From: Heliobacterium chlorum | GTDB lineage: Bacteria > Bacillota > Desulfitobacteriia > Heliobacteriales > Heliobacteriaceae | DNA: 64,000 bases | Direction: 5' to 3' | Assembly (NCBI RefSeq): GCF_014502795.1 | Contig: NZ_JACVHF010000015.1 | Coordinates: 27,931-91,930, forward strand | Shown here: positions 42,035 through 50,661 of the stretch, piece by piece | Numbering within the stretch: position 1 is the first letter of the stretch | Layout of the letters: every line of letters begins with the position of its first letter | The notes under the pieces: generated by a model | Told to the model about the DNA's origin: nothing | Seen by the model: only the letters and a program-made list of their open reading frames with translations | Database searches by the model: none | Translations under genes and position numbers: made by a program

Positions 42035-43685
42035 AAATATATAATATCCGATGTGTCTCTACATCAGTTATGGCAAGCTCCATCAATTGACCAATGAGAC
42101 CGTAATCGTACTTGAAAAGGTACGGAAAAATATTCAGCACCCTCTCTTGGGGGCCGTACGGCCAGAGATGCTTTTTCACTTTATCAAAATGGTTTCGGCT
42201 TTCCTGACAGTGCTGGCGGTGCCTTTGATGAACTTTGTTCTGAAGGAATTGGACCTGACCGAGCACCCGTTCTAAGTTTTCTTCAGCTGCTTTTCCGATA
42301 GACCCGTCCCATCGGCCGACCTTTTCCACGACCGGTTCATAGGCGAGCTTTACTTTTGCCTGCAGTTCAGCAAATAAAGCATTGATGCCCAGCTCATCCT
42401 GTTCGGCGATGATTCGGTTCAACCTTTCCTCCAATCCTTGTCGGACATCATGGATGGGAATTATATCATATTTTTTTAGCAAACGGTCGATAAATCCTTC
42501 CACCAAGGTAGCACTTAAACGAGGAATAATCGGAGGCATCTCCATGTCTATCGCCTCATAGACGGGTTTATAAGACGCGAAATAGGCGATTTCACCCGGT
42601 CCGGCTATATAGGCGAGCGTCGGGAGCAGCCGATCCTGCCAGAGCGGCCTTGTCACTACGCTTGGTGAAAAGGATTCTGGGTTATCCTGAATCTGTTGGA
42701 ATATTTCAGCTGGGGAAAAGACGTCGTCCTTTCCTCGTAGCGAAAATCCTTCCGAAATGCGTTCCATGGCCAACCGTTCTCCGGCGTGATAAAAAAACAT
42801 ATGGGCATCAGTCACCTTTTTTTCCACTTGGGGAACGTAGCCCAAATCTCGAACCCTTTCTACGCCTTTAGTCAGCCCTTCCGATAGGACAACGCTTTTT
42901 TTCATGACGCAGGAAAAAAAATCGCGACTTTCCGTCAATGCTTTTAAACCCGGCATCAAGGGATCAAGCATAACGAGTCCGTAGGGACCTAAAAGCCGGT
43001 GTAAAACAGCGGCAAAATAACCATTTAAGCTGGTCACCTTGGCAGGGAGGTCTCTCAACAGTGACTGCCACTCTTGTTTGACGGTTGTATCGGCTACATT
43101 GGCAAAAAATTCATCGACGGCTGCAAGCAGATCTTCCGGTAGAGGCCGATGGCCTACGGCCTGACGAGCTTCCTCCGGTAATTCGGTCACGGCGACACGA
43201 AGGAGTTGCTCCCCCTGAAGGATTTGTACGTGTGACGATTCATCAAAGTCATGATCTTCTGAGGCCACCCAGAAGATGGGGATAACGGGGCGGTTCAATC
43301 GTTCTTCCCAATAGCGAGCTTGTGCGATACAGGTGATCGCTTTATAGACTGTATACAAGGGACCGGTAAATAATCCCGCTTGCTGCCCCGTTACCATAGC
43401 TAAACTGTTTGTTTCGGCCAGCCGTAAGGCATTCTCGACAGCAGCATTCTTTTCCGGATCTAAACCTACAGCTTGAGATAACTGTTTTTGAAAATCCACC
43501 AAGAGTCGTGATACTGGGTGCCGCGGTATGTTCTTGTTTCCATCGAGATGATCGACGCGACGGCCAAAAGAGGTTTCATCATGGAAATCATAGGAGAAAA
43601 GGGAGGCCGCCTCTACCTCCCTTTCTACATAGGCTTTTGCAATCCCGGAGAATAAAGTATCACATTTTTCGAAACGCAAAGACAT
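42033..43685 (-). CDS. bshC: Putative cysteine ligase BshC
   Basis: The product has 550 residues, the normal length. Family landmarks are VTGQQAGLFTGPLYTVYKAI, PIFWVASEDHDFDE (HxGH-like active-site region), PHAMFFYHAGERLA-like VTDAHMFFYHAGERLA, and YIAGPGEIAYF with KPVYEA. BshC adds cysteine to GlcN-malate in the last step of bacillithiol synthesis in the cytosol. A C-terminal coiled coil (HQRHRQHCQESRNHFDKVKK) is the dimer arm. bshA and bshB are not nearby. It is followed by selD upstream in the same direction with a 10-bp gap, so these may be one operon. Confidence 0.93.
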   Translation of the reverse strand: MSLRFEKCDTLFSGIAKAYVEREVEAASLFSYDFHDETSFGRRVDHLDGNKNIPRHPVSRLLVDFQKQLSQAVGLDPEKNAAVENALRLAETNSLAMVTGQQAGLFTGPLYTVYKAITCIAQARYWEERLNRPVIPIFWVASEDHDFDESSHVQILQGEQLLRVAVTELPEEARQAVGHRPLPEDLLAAVDEFFANVADTTVKQEWQSLLRDLPAKVTSLNGYFAAVLHRLLGPYGLVMLDPLMPGLKALTESRDFFSCVMKKSVVLSEGLTKGVERVRDLGYVPQVEKKVTDAHMFFYHAGERLAMERISEGFSLRGKDDVFSPAEIFQQIQDNPESFSPSVVTRPLWQDRLLPTLAYIAGPGEIAYFASYKPVYEAIDMEMPPIIPRLSATLVEGFIDRLLKKYDIIPIHDVRQGLEERLNRIIAEQDELGINALFAELQAKVKLAYEPVVEKVGRWDGSIGKAAEENLERVLGQVQFLQNKVHQRHRQHCQESRNHFDKVKKHLWPYGPQERVLNIFPYLFKYDYGLIGQLMELAITDVETHRILYI

Positions 43686-43695
43686 CCCTTCTTTC

Positions 43696-44745
43696 CTAAG
43701 GCTTCACCGAAATCACCGGTTCACCCGCTTCGACATGACCTACCAGGCGAGCATCTGTCACTCCAGCTTGGTGCAAGGCCTGTAAAGCTGGAACGCTCTG
43801 CTCTTCTGGGAGAGATACCAGCAGGCCGCCTGAAGTAATCGCATCAGCGAAAACAATTCCCACTTCCGGTGCTAGTGCTTCGGCGAAGCTGACCGACGGA
43901 CGAACCGTAGTCAGGTTACATTTACTGCCGCCCGGAATAAGACCACGGGCTGCATATTCCCAGGTCTCTTCGATGACTGGTACGGAGCTGGCGACCAAGG
44001 TGATCCCGCAATGGGAAGCGCGAGCCATCTCAAGGGCATGACCGAGCAGGCCAAAACCGGTAATGTCCGTGCATCCGCCTACATCAAAGGCAGAAAGGAC
44101 TTCTGCAGCCCTTTTATTCAACGTAACCATAGCTTCCGTCATTTTTTCAACAGCTTCCAGAGAAGCTTTTTTGTTTTTCAACGCTGTAGATATGATCCCG
44201 CTGCCTAGTGGTTTCGTTAAAATCAGCTGCTGTCCTGGTTTGGCGCCTCCGTTGGTCCATACCTTTTGCGGGTGGACGACGCCTGTGACGGAAAGACCGA
44301 ATTTCGGTTCTTTATCCTGAATCGAGTGGCCGCCTAAAAGAACCGCACCGGCTTCGTGGACCTTGTCAGCACCGCCGCGAAGGATTTCTCCCAGCACAGA
44401 CATAGGCAATGTACTTGTGGGAAAAGCGACCAAGTTGAGGGCCGTAACCGGTTTTCCACCCATGGCATAAATATCAGATAAGGCATTGGCCGCAGCGATT
44501 TGTCCAAAAAGATAAGGATCATCCACGATGGGCGTAAAAAAGTCTACCGTCTGTACCAGAGCCAATTCTGGTGTAAGCTGATACACACCGGCATCATCGC
44601 TGTATTCGGTTCCGACAAGTAGATTCGGATCCTGTGGCGGAGGAGGTAAATAGCCCAAAACTTGGGCTAGGTCCGATGGACCGATTTTGGCTGCTCAACC
44701 GGCTTTGCTCGACATGGCCGTGAGGCAGATCTGCTCCGTGTTCAT
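43696..44745 (-). CDS. selD: Selenide, water dikinase SelD, UGA-encoded selenocysteine
   Basis: The frame from ATG at 44745 runs MNTEQICLTAMSSKAG, then TGA (44697-44695), then AAKIGPSDLAQVLGYL and straight on through DPNLLVGTEYSDDAG to the end. It stays in the same frame throughout, 349 residues with Sec at position 17. In SelD this exact place holds the catalytic Cys or Sec (KxxGCGCK-type loop), so TGA reads as Sec. Motifs GGHSIQDKEPKFGLSVTG and TDITGFGLLGHALEMA match the family. The enzyme makes selenophosphate from selenide and ATP. The start overlaps the selA stop (ATGA), so the two are coupled. Confidence 0.95.
44670..44697 (-). promoter_or_regulatory. UGA codon and candidate bacterial SECIS
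   Basis: On the minus strand TGA is followed after 12 bases by GGTCC-ATC-GGACC, a small hairpin at the spacing expected for SelB-bound bSECIS elements. selB and selC are not in the window. Confidence 0.7.
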
Positions 44746-46193
44746 GGACTTCCCCCCTTTTCTGATGATTTGAACTTGGAAATTGCTTCGATGATTAGCT
44801 TGCCCAGTTCAGCCACATCTTCTGTCGACAGGGTTCGCATATCCAAGCAGAGTGCTTCTTCTTGGATTCGCCCCATGACGGGAATCCTTCCCTGGCGTAA
44901 AGATTCGGCAAGAGACTGGGCGCTTCCTTCCTTCGGAGTTAAAACCACAGACCAACTCGGTAGTTCCACTTCGGGCAGCGCACCACCGCCGATCTGCGAC
45001 GTGGAAGGGTGCAACCTAACAGTGAGTTCTGATTGAGAACGCTGCAGTTCATCAACGAACGTCTGGGCTTGCTGGTGAATCATTTCCGGCTTCCGGTTTA
45101 TGAACCGAAGTATGGGGATTTTTTCACGGACTTTTTCTGGATCTAAATACAACTGCAAGGTTGCCTCTAAGGCCGCTATGGTCAGCTTGTCCACCCGAAG
45201 AGCCCGTGTCAAAGGATGCCTGGCGATTTGATCGATCAGATCAAGACGACCTACGATAAGACCTCCCTGCGGTCCCCCTAAAAGCTTGTCTCCGCTGCAA
45301 GTGACCACATCTACCCCAGTGCGTACCACTTGTTGGACCGTCGGTTCGCCAAAGAAATAACCGCTTGCATCCTGTTCCAGCAATAAACCGCTGCCTAAAT
45401 CTTCGACGACAGGGATGCCTTTTTCTCGTCCTAAGCGGACTAAATCTTCCCGGGCAACCGACTCGGTAAATCCGATAATTCGGTAATTGCTGGGATGAAC
45501 TTTCAGAAGGATTGCCGTCTCCGGAGTTATCGCTTTTGCGTAATCTGAAATCCTCGTCTTATTGGTAGTGCCGACTTCAACCAGCTGGGCACCGCTTTGT
45601 TTCAGCACATCAGGAATGCGGAATCCGCCGCCAATCTCGACCAACTCGCCACGGGATACAATCACCTGCCGGCCCTGAGCCAGTGCACTTAGGACTAAGA
45701 GCACGGCAGCGGCATTGTTATTAACGACTAAGCCTGCTTTGGCACCGGTGACCTGGCAGAGCAGTTCTCGCAGATGGTCGTACCGTTTGCCCCGTTTTCC
45801 CGTCTCCAGATTCAACTCCAAATTGGAATAGCCGCTCGCTACCTGCTCTACGGCGCTAACGGCTTCCTGAGCCAAGGGTGCTCGGCCCAGATTGGTATGC
45901 AATAGAATACCGGTTGCGTTGATGACAGGACGAAGCCGAGGCTGGATATCTTCTGCCAGCATCTGAACAACCTGTTGACAAATCGTCTCAATAGCGAAGT
46001 CGGCGAGACACATCTCTTCCTCGTGGGTTGCCGATAAGACTTGTGTCCGTAAGAAGCGACAATGACGTTGTACAACGCCGACAAGGCGATCACGGCCGTA
46101 TCGACGGTTCGCTTCTAGCAGTTGCGGACAGGAGATGATCAGATGAATCGCCGGGATGCGACGAAGCCAGTCGGCTTTCCACGGTTCAGACAT
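44742..46193 (-). CDS. selA: L-seryl-tRNA(Sec) selenium transferase SelA
   Basis: The product has 483 residues. The N-terminal helical tRNA-binding part (LRRIPAIHLIISCPQLLEA) is followed by the PLP fold. It has INATGILLHTNLGRAPL, the PLP-lysine motif SGDKLLGGPQGGL (Lys about 301) and PLTRALRVDKLTIAALEATL. SelA converts Ser-tRNA(Sec) to Sec-tRNA(Sec) using selenophosphate from SelD, the next gene, with which it overlaps by 4 bases. Order and overlap support one operon. Confidence 0.96.
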   Translation of the reverse strand: MSEPWKADWLRRIPAIHLIISCPQLLEANRRYGRDRLVGVVQRHCRFLRTQVLSATHEEEMCLADFAIETICQQVVQMLAEDIQPRLRPVINATGILLHTNLGRAPLAQEAVSAVEQVASGYSNLELNLETGKRGKRYDHLRELLCQVTGAKAGLVVNNNAAAVLLVLSALAQGRQVIVSRGELVEIGGGFRIPDVLKQSGAQLVEVGTTNKTRISDYAKAITPETAILLKVHPSNYRIIGFTESVAREDLVRLGREKGIPVVEDLGSGLLLEQDASGYFFGEPTVQQVVRTGVDVVTCSGDKLLGGPQGGLIVGRLDLIDQIARHPLTRALRVDKLTIAALEATLQLYLDPEKVREKIPILRFINRKPEMIHQQAQTFVDELQRSQSELTVRLHPSTSQIGGGALPEVELPSWSVVLTPKEGSAQSLAESLRQGRIPVMGRIQEEALCLDMRTLSTEDVAELGKLIIEAISKFKSSEKGGSP

Positions 46194-46289
46194 GGACAGG
46201 ACCTCCCCTACTGGATCTTATCCCAAGATTGCCCACGAGGAATGACTCTCGTTCATTATATCATAGGGAGATCGGGAAGAAAGCACAGC

Positions 46290-46318
46290 AAAAAACCGGG
46301 TATCTACGACCCGGTTTT
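46290..46318. terminator. Terminator before selA
   Basis: AAAAACCGGG-TATCTACGA-CCCGGTTTT, ending the feoA transcript on the minus strand. Confidence 0.8.
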
Positions 46319-46339
46319 CGAAATGACTCAGTCAGGGCA

Positions 46340-46567
46340 CTATCCGACTAACTCTACACCGATTTGCCGGGCTAAGTTCCGACCGATAGCGATTTCTTGT
46401 TTGTTTTTGCGAATCACGACGGGTCCTGCTGGAATGATTTCTTGGCAAACCACCTCAGCTCCCTCGGAGATACCGAAGCGGATGGCTTGTGCCCGCACCA
46501 TCTCGTTCGGAATTGAACGAATCACAATATGTTGTCCTTTTTTTACGCGGTCGAGGGAGAGCCTCAT
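46340..46567 (-). CDS. FeoA-domain protein
   Basis: 75 residues from ATG after GGAGG. The SH3-like FeoA fold shows MRLSLDRVKKGQHIVIRSI, AIRFGISEGAEVVCQEIIP, GPVVIRKNKQEIAIGRNLA. FeoA assists the FeoB ferrous-iron transporter or acts as a regulator's core domain. No feoB is adjacent, so this is a stand-alone copy; the role is uncertain. Confidence 0.88.
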   Translation of the reverse strand: MRLSLDRVKKGQHIVIRSIPNEMVRAQAIRFGISEGAEVVCQEIIPAGPVVIRKNKQEIAIGRNLARQIGVELVG

Positions 46568-46635
46568 GGGAGCAACCTCCTGTGCAAATGATTTGCATTC
46601 CCATTGTACCCTAGCCTCGGGAGCATTGGCAATAC

Positions 46636-46674
46636 GAAAAGACCTTCCCCAGAAATGTTATCCGAGGAAGGTCG
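46636..46674 (-). terminator. Terminator of the ferredoxin gene
   Basis: GACCTTCCC pairs with GGAAGGTC, with GAAAA on the plus side giving a T run on the minus strand. Confidence 0.75.
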
Positions 46675-46690
46675 GCCGTAAAAACCAGGT

Positions 46691-46870
46691 TTATTGATCT
46701 TCTTCCGGGCGAGGCGCTCCAACGGGACAGACATCGGCGCAGGCACCGCAATCAATGCAAACACCCGGGTCAATTTGATACTTTGTGGAACCTTCACTGA
46801 TTGCATTTACAGGGCACTCAGGCGCACAGGCGCCGCAATTGACACAGTCATCGTTAATTGTGTGAGTCAT
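46691..46870 (-). CDS. 2[4Fe-4S] ferredoxin
   Basis: 59 residues. Two CxxCxxCxxxCP clusters are visible: CVNCGACAPECPVNAI and CIDCGACADVCPVGAP. This is the classic clostridial-type bacterial ferredoxin, a low-potential electron carrier. It has its own ribosome binding site and terminator, so it is expressed alone. Its length is normal. Confidence 0.95.
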   Translation of the reverse strand: MTHTINDDCVNCGACAPECPVNAISEGSTKYQIDPGVCIDCGACADVCPVGAPRPEEDQ

Positions 46871-46969
46871 TCAGGTTCACCTCCAAAGATAATTTATCCA
46901 ATGTGGTTCCATTCCTATACCGGAAAGGTTAAAACAAAGGAAAAATTACCCGAGAGATGTCGATAACCC

Positions 46970-48592
46970 TTATTCCATCATTTGATGAATTCGTTTTTCC
47001 AGTTCGATAAAATGTTTCATCAGCCCGGCATAATCATTTTCAGCCATTTCCCGTTCGACCATTTTATGCAACAGCATATTCAACTGCAGATAAGCCCGTT
47101 CCACCGATTCCCGGGTAACCTGACCCTCGACCACGGGCATGACTGTACAATGTCCCGGTACGACGACCGGTTCAGCCGGAGGAACGGCAGGCTCTTCGCC
47201 GGTAAGCACAATTTCATCGAGCCAGCCTGGGGCCTCTGTAGACCAATGAAGCTCCTCGTGAATTTTTTCCGCAAAAGTCTTCATGTATTCCGGTTCGCCG
47301 TGGGTAATGAAGACCTTTTTCGGGGGCTTCCGAAAACCCTGCAGCCATTTGAGCAGACCCTTCTGATCGGCATGACCGGAAAAACCGGGAACACTGCGAA
47401 TTTGGGCCCTTACTGTCACTTCTTCTCCGTGAATGCGGACTCGCTTCTCACCGTCAAGCAAACGACGTCCCAGTGTGCCTTCGGCTTGAAATCCGACGAA
47501 AAGAACGGTTGTCTCCTGACGCCAGAGATTGTGTTTGAGGTGATGCTTGATCCGCCCGGCATCGGCCATGCCGGATCCGGCGATGATGATGGCTCTGCCC
47601 TTCATCTCGTTCAGGGCCATCGAGTCTTCGGTGCGTCGAGAATAGTGCAGGTTCGGAAGGGAAAAGAACCCGGGAGAGTTATGGAAAAATTCCTTGGCTT
47701 CTTCGTCAAAGTAGAACATGTTTTTTGCGAAGACATCGGTGGCAGCGATGGCCAAAGGACTGTCGATGTATATGTCGATATCGGGAACCATTTTTTTATG
47801 AAACAACTGGGCCAATTCATAGAGCAAATCCTGGGTCCGTTCAATGGCGAAACAGGGGATGATCAACTTGCCGCCCCGGTCATAGGTTTCTGTGATGACC
47901 TCTTTGAGCAAATCGAGGCGGGAGCGGCTGCGATCATGGAAACGGTCGCCGTACGTCGATTCAATGACGATATAATCGGCCTCGTCGATTGGCGTCGGTT
48001 CGTTGACGATCGGCAGATTCGTATTCCCCAAGTCGCCGGAAAAGACGACCTTCGCCTCTTTCCCCTCTTCGGTTACCCAAAGTTCCAAGGAGGCAGACCC
48101 GAGGATATGACCGGCATCTTGGTATCGAACACGGATTTCCGGCGTCAACTGGACCATTTCCTTGTAGGCGACAGGTCGGAAAAATTTCATCGTTTCTGCC
48201 GCTTCTTCGGCTGTATAGATGGGGCGCAGCAAGGGTTTACCGGAACGGGACGCTTTGCGGTTGAGACGAGCCACATCCATCTCTTGAATATGACCGGAAT
48301 CGGGAAGCATGATGGCACAGAGGTCGATGGTCGGCCCGGTGGCTAAGATTTGTCCCTTGAAACCGAGACAGGCTAGTTTCGGCAAAAGGCCCGAATGGTC
48401 TGTATGGGCGTGGGTCAAACAGACGAAATTGATCTCCGCGGGATTGAAGGGAAAGTCACCGTAGTTGCGTTCTTTGATGGCTTTGGAACCTTGGAACAAT
48501 CCGCAATCGACCAGTAACTTGGTCTTGGCCGTTTCGATCAGGTAGCAGGACCCCGTAACGGTTTGAGCGGCTCCGAGAAAGCGGATTTTCAT
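46970..48592 (-). CDS. MBL-fold beta-CASP ribonuclease-like protein
   Basis: The product has 540 residues. Metallo-beta-lactamase core: MKIRFLGAAQTVTGSCYLIE, CLTHAHTDHSGLLP (HxHxDH), DAGHILGSASLEL, VVFSGDLGN. beta-CASP insert: YIVIESTYGDRFH and AIIIAGSGMADAGRI. The RNA-specific end has FSGHADQKGLLKWL and KVFITHGEPE. This matches the CPSF73/YSH1-like bacterial family that processes RNA. The last 80 residues are an extra helical extension. The antisense 454-codon frame is a shadow. Confidence 0.9.
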   Translation of the reverse strand: MKIRFLGAAQTVTGSCYLIETAKTKLLVDCGLFQGSKAIKERNYGDFPFNPAEINFVCLTHAHTDHSGLLPKLACLGFKGQILATGPTIDLCAIMLPDSGHIQEMDVARLNRKASRSGKPLLRPIYTAEEAAETMKFFRPVAYKEMVQLTPEIRVRYQDAGHILGSASLELWVTEEGKEAKVVFSGDLGNTNLPIVNEPTPIDEADYIVIESTYGDRFHDRSRSRLDLLKEVITETYDRGGKLIIPCFAIERTQDLLYELAQLFHKKMVPDIDIYIDSPLAIAATDVFAKNMFYFDEEAKEFFHNSPGFFSLPNLHYSRRTEDSMALNEMKGRAIIIAGSGMADAGRIKHHLKHNLWRQETTVLFVGFQAEGTLGRRLLDGEKRVRIHGEEVTVRAQIRSVPGFSGHADQKGLLKWLQGFRKPPKKVFITHGEPEYMKTFAEKIHEELHWSTEAPGWLDEIVLTGEEPAVPPAEPVVVPGHCTVMPVVEGQVTRESVERAYLQLNMLLHKMVEREMAENDYAGLMKHFIELEKRIHQMME

Positions 48593-48606
48593 AGGGCACC
48601 TCTCCT

Positions 48607-49797
48607 TTACGATGCCTGCCGCTTTTGACAGCGTTTTACAAAGGCCTCCATTTTGTCCATTGCTGCTGTCAAGTTGGCCAGGGAAGACGCGTAAGAGACC
48701 CGGATGAACCCTTCGCCACTCTGCCCGAAGGCAGTTCCCGGCACGACAGCCACCTTTTCTTCGGCCAGCAGTTTTTCACAAAAAGCGTCACTGCTGAGGC
48801 CGGTGACGGAAATGCTGGGGAACGCATAAAAGGCTCCTCGCGGGTTAAAGCATGTCAATCCCATTTCGTTGAATCTTCCCACCACGAAGCGACGGCGCTG
48901 ATCATATTGATCCACCATACGTTCTTTTTCGGCTTCGCCGTTGCGCAACGCCTCCAAAGCGGCCATTTGTCCCATGATAGGCGCGCAGAGCATGGTGTAT
49001 TGATGAATTTTCGTCATCTGGGCCACAAATTCCTTGTTTCCACATACATAACCGACACGCCAACCGGTCATCGCATGAGATTTCGAAAAACCGTTGATCA
49101 AAATCGTTCGGTCCTTCATACCGGCGATGGACGGGAAGGATACATGACTGCCTTCATACGTTAATTCGGCATAGATCTCATCGGCAAGCACAAGCAGATC
49201 GTGTTTTTCGGCAAATTGAGCGATAGCTTCCAGTTCCGGCCGGGTCATGATGGCTCCCGTCGGATTATTCGGATAACAAAGGACGAGCATTTTCGTATTG
49301 CCGGTCACTTTTTGTTCCAACGCCTCAACGGTCAGTTGAAAATCATCTTTTACATAGGTGGGAACCCCAACGGGAACCCCTCCGGCCATGGTGACCGTAG
49401 GTGCGTATGAGACGTAGCTGGGTTCGGGGACGAGCACTTCTTCGCCGGGACGCAGCATCGCTCGCATGGCGAGGTCAACCGCTTCCGATGCGCCGACAGT
49501 GATCAGAATTTCGGAAAGAGGTTCATATTCAACATGGTATCGTTTTGCGGCATATTTGGCGATTTCTTTTCGCAGTTCCGGTGTGCCAAAGTTTGAGGTA
49601 TACATGGTATAACCGCGTTCTAAGGCGTAAAAGCAAGCTTCCCGGATGTGCCAAGGAGTAATAAAGTCCGGTTCCCCGACTCCCAGGGAGATAACACCTT
49701 TTGTATTCGCCACTAAGTCAAAGAAGCGGCGAATGCCGGAAGGGGGCAGATTGACGATCGTGGGATTTAGGTATTCTTCCATCGGCTTTTTCATCAT
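48607..49797 (-). CDS. Class I/II aminotransferase, AlaT/YugH-like
   Basis: The product has 396 residues. PLP-fold motifs: VISLGVGEPDFITPWHIREA, LVLCYPNNPTGAIM, LADEIYAELTYEG, PLP-lysine NGFSKSHAMTGWRVGYVCG, GFIRVSYASS. It belongs to subgroup I-gamma aminotransferases (aspartate, alanine, aromatic). It overlaps the Lrp-type gene by 4 bases (ATGA), the same order as alaR-alaT in Bacillus, where the product makes alanine. A T-box precedes the pair. The amino acid used cannot be proven from sequence. Confidence 0.88.
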   Translation of the reverse strand: MMKKPMEEYLNPTIVNLPPSGIRRFFDLVANTKGVISLGVGEPDFITPWHIREACFYALERGYTMYTSNFGTPELRKEIAKYAAKRYHVEYEPLSEILITVGASEAVDLAMRAMLRPGEEVLVPEPSYVSYAPTVTMAGGVPVGVPTYVKDDFQLTVEALEQKVTGNTKMLVLCYPNNPTGAIMTRPELEAIAQFAEKHDLLVLADEIYAELTYEGSHVSFPSIAGMKDRTILINGFSKSHAMTGWRVGYVCGNKEFVAQMTKIHQYTMLCAPIMGQMAALEALRNGEAEKERMVDQYDQRRRFVVGRFNEMGLTCFNPRGAFYAFPSISVTGLSSDAFCEKLLAEEKVAVVPGTAFGQSGEGFIRVSYASSLANLTAAMDKMEAFVKRCQKRQAS

Positions 49798-50297
49798 GGG
49801 CTCACCTGCAGTCGATAATCTTCTTCTTTTTCGTCATAAATGACGCCATCTTTTTTGTACCGCTTGAGGACGAAGTGGGTCGCCGTCGACTGGACGTGCT
49901 CCAGAACCGCTAGTTTCTGGGCAACGAAGAGAGCCACTTCCTTCATCGTCCGCCCCTCGATGACAACAGAGAGGTCGTAACCGCCAGACATGAGAAACAC
50001 GGAACGGACTTCCGGGTAACGATAAATGCGTTCGGCCACTTGATCAAACCCCACATCGCGCTGGGGAACGACTTTTACGTCAATCATCGCGGTGACCGTA
50101 TCATCACCGAGCTTCTCCGGGTTGATCAAGGCAGGATATTTGAGAATGATCCGTTCATCTTCCATCTCTTTGATGGCGGATTTGACTGTTTCTACATCTT
50201 GACCAAGCATAAGGGCGATCTGTTCATGGCTGATTCGACAATCGTCCTGCAAAATATCAAGCAATTTTTTCTTATCGATTGCGCCCATTGGGCTCAC
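49794..50297 (-). CDS. Lrp/AsnC-family regulator, AlaR-like
   Basis: The product has 167 residues. The N-terminal helix-turn-helix (KKLLDILQDDCRISHEQIAL then LMLGQDVETVKSAIKEMED) is followed by the RAM domain (DTVTAMIDVKVVPQRDVGFD, VFLMSGGYDLSVVIEGR). It is longer at the C-terminus than typical Lrp. It is translationally coupled to the aminotransferase and thus probably regulates or responds to the same amino acid. Confidence 0.9.
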   Translation of the reverse strand: MSPMGAIDKKKLLDILQDDCRISHEQIALMLGQDVETVKSAIKEMEDERIILKYPALINPEKLGDDTVTAMIDVKVVPQRDVGFDQVAERIYRYPEVRSVFLMSGGYDLSVVIEGRTMKEVALFVAQKLAVLEHVQSTATHFVLKRYKKDGVIYDEKEEDYRLQVSP

Positions 50298-50311
50298 TCC
50301 TTAATTCAAAA

Positions 50312-50600
50312 TTAAAAAAGCCTTCATCCCCAAAAGGGACGAAGGCTCTTGCCAACGCGGTACCACCCTAGTTACCGGCAAAAAATCCGGTCAACTCGTA
50401 TTCCTGATAACGGAGGATTCCGGCTTCCCTACCCCATCCCGTCCCGGAAACAGGAGGTTTCAGGTCGCAGTTCAAGGGTGGCTTCCCTGCTTCTGTCAGC
50501 CCGGCTTCCACCAACTCCGGTTCGCTATCTGCACAGGTCTTGCAGGTACTCTTCCCTATCATCACCAAAGTATGTGCACAAATGTAAGGCTATTGTACAC
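50312..50600 (-). promoter_or_regulatory. T-box leader
   Basis: On the minus strand the antiterminator AGGGTGGTACCGCG (50369-50356) is followed by terminator GCCTTCGTCCC/GGGGATGAAGGC plus TTTTTT (50346-50314). Upstream lie the stem I landmarks GATAGGGAAGAGTACC and GCGAACCGGAGTTGGTGGAA. The T-box senses uncharged tRNA and lets transcription into the regulator-aminotransferase pair. The specifier lies in or near GAACTGCGACC; CTG, TGC and GCG all remain possible, so the amino acid is not assigned. Confidence 0.9.
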
Positions 50601-50661
50601 TCCTCTGCCTATGAGGTCAAGGACGAATTTGCCGAAGGAGCATAGTGGATCGACTCGCGGG

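Noticed and set aside
43696..44658. SelD starting at TTG 44658
   Set aside because: This would drop the active-site loop; the in-frame UGA is explained by selenocysteine and the upstream ATG overlaps the selA stop.
46982..48346. 454-codon plus-strand open frame
   Set aside because: It is antisense to the beta-CASP nuclease gene, which has all its motifs on the minus strand; the plus frame has no family features or binding site.
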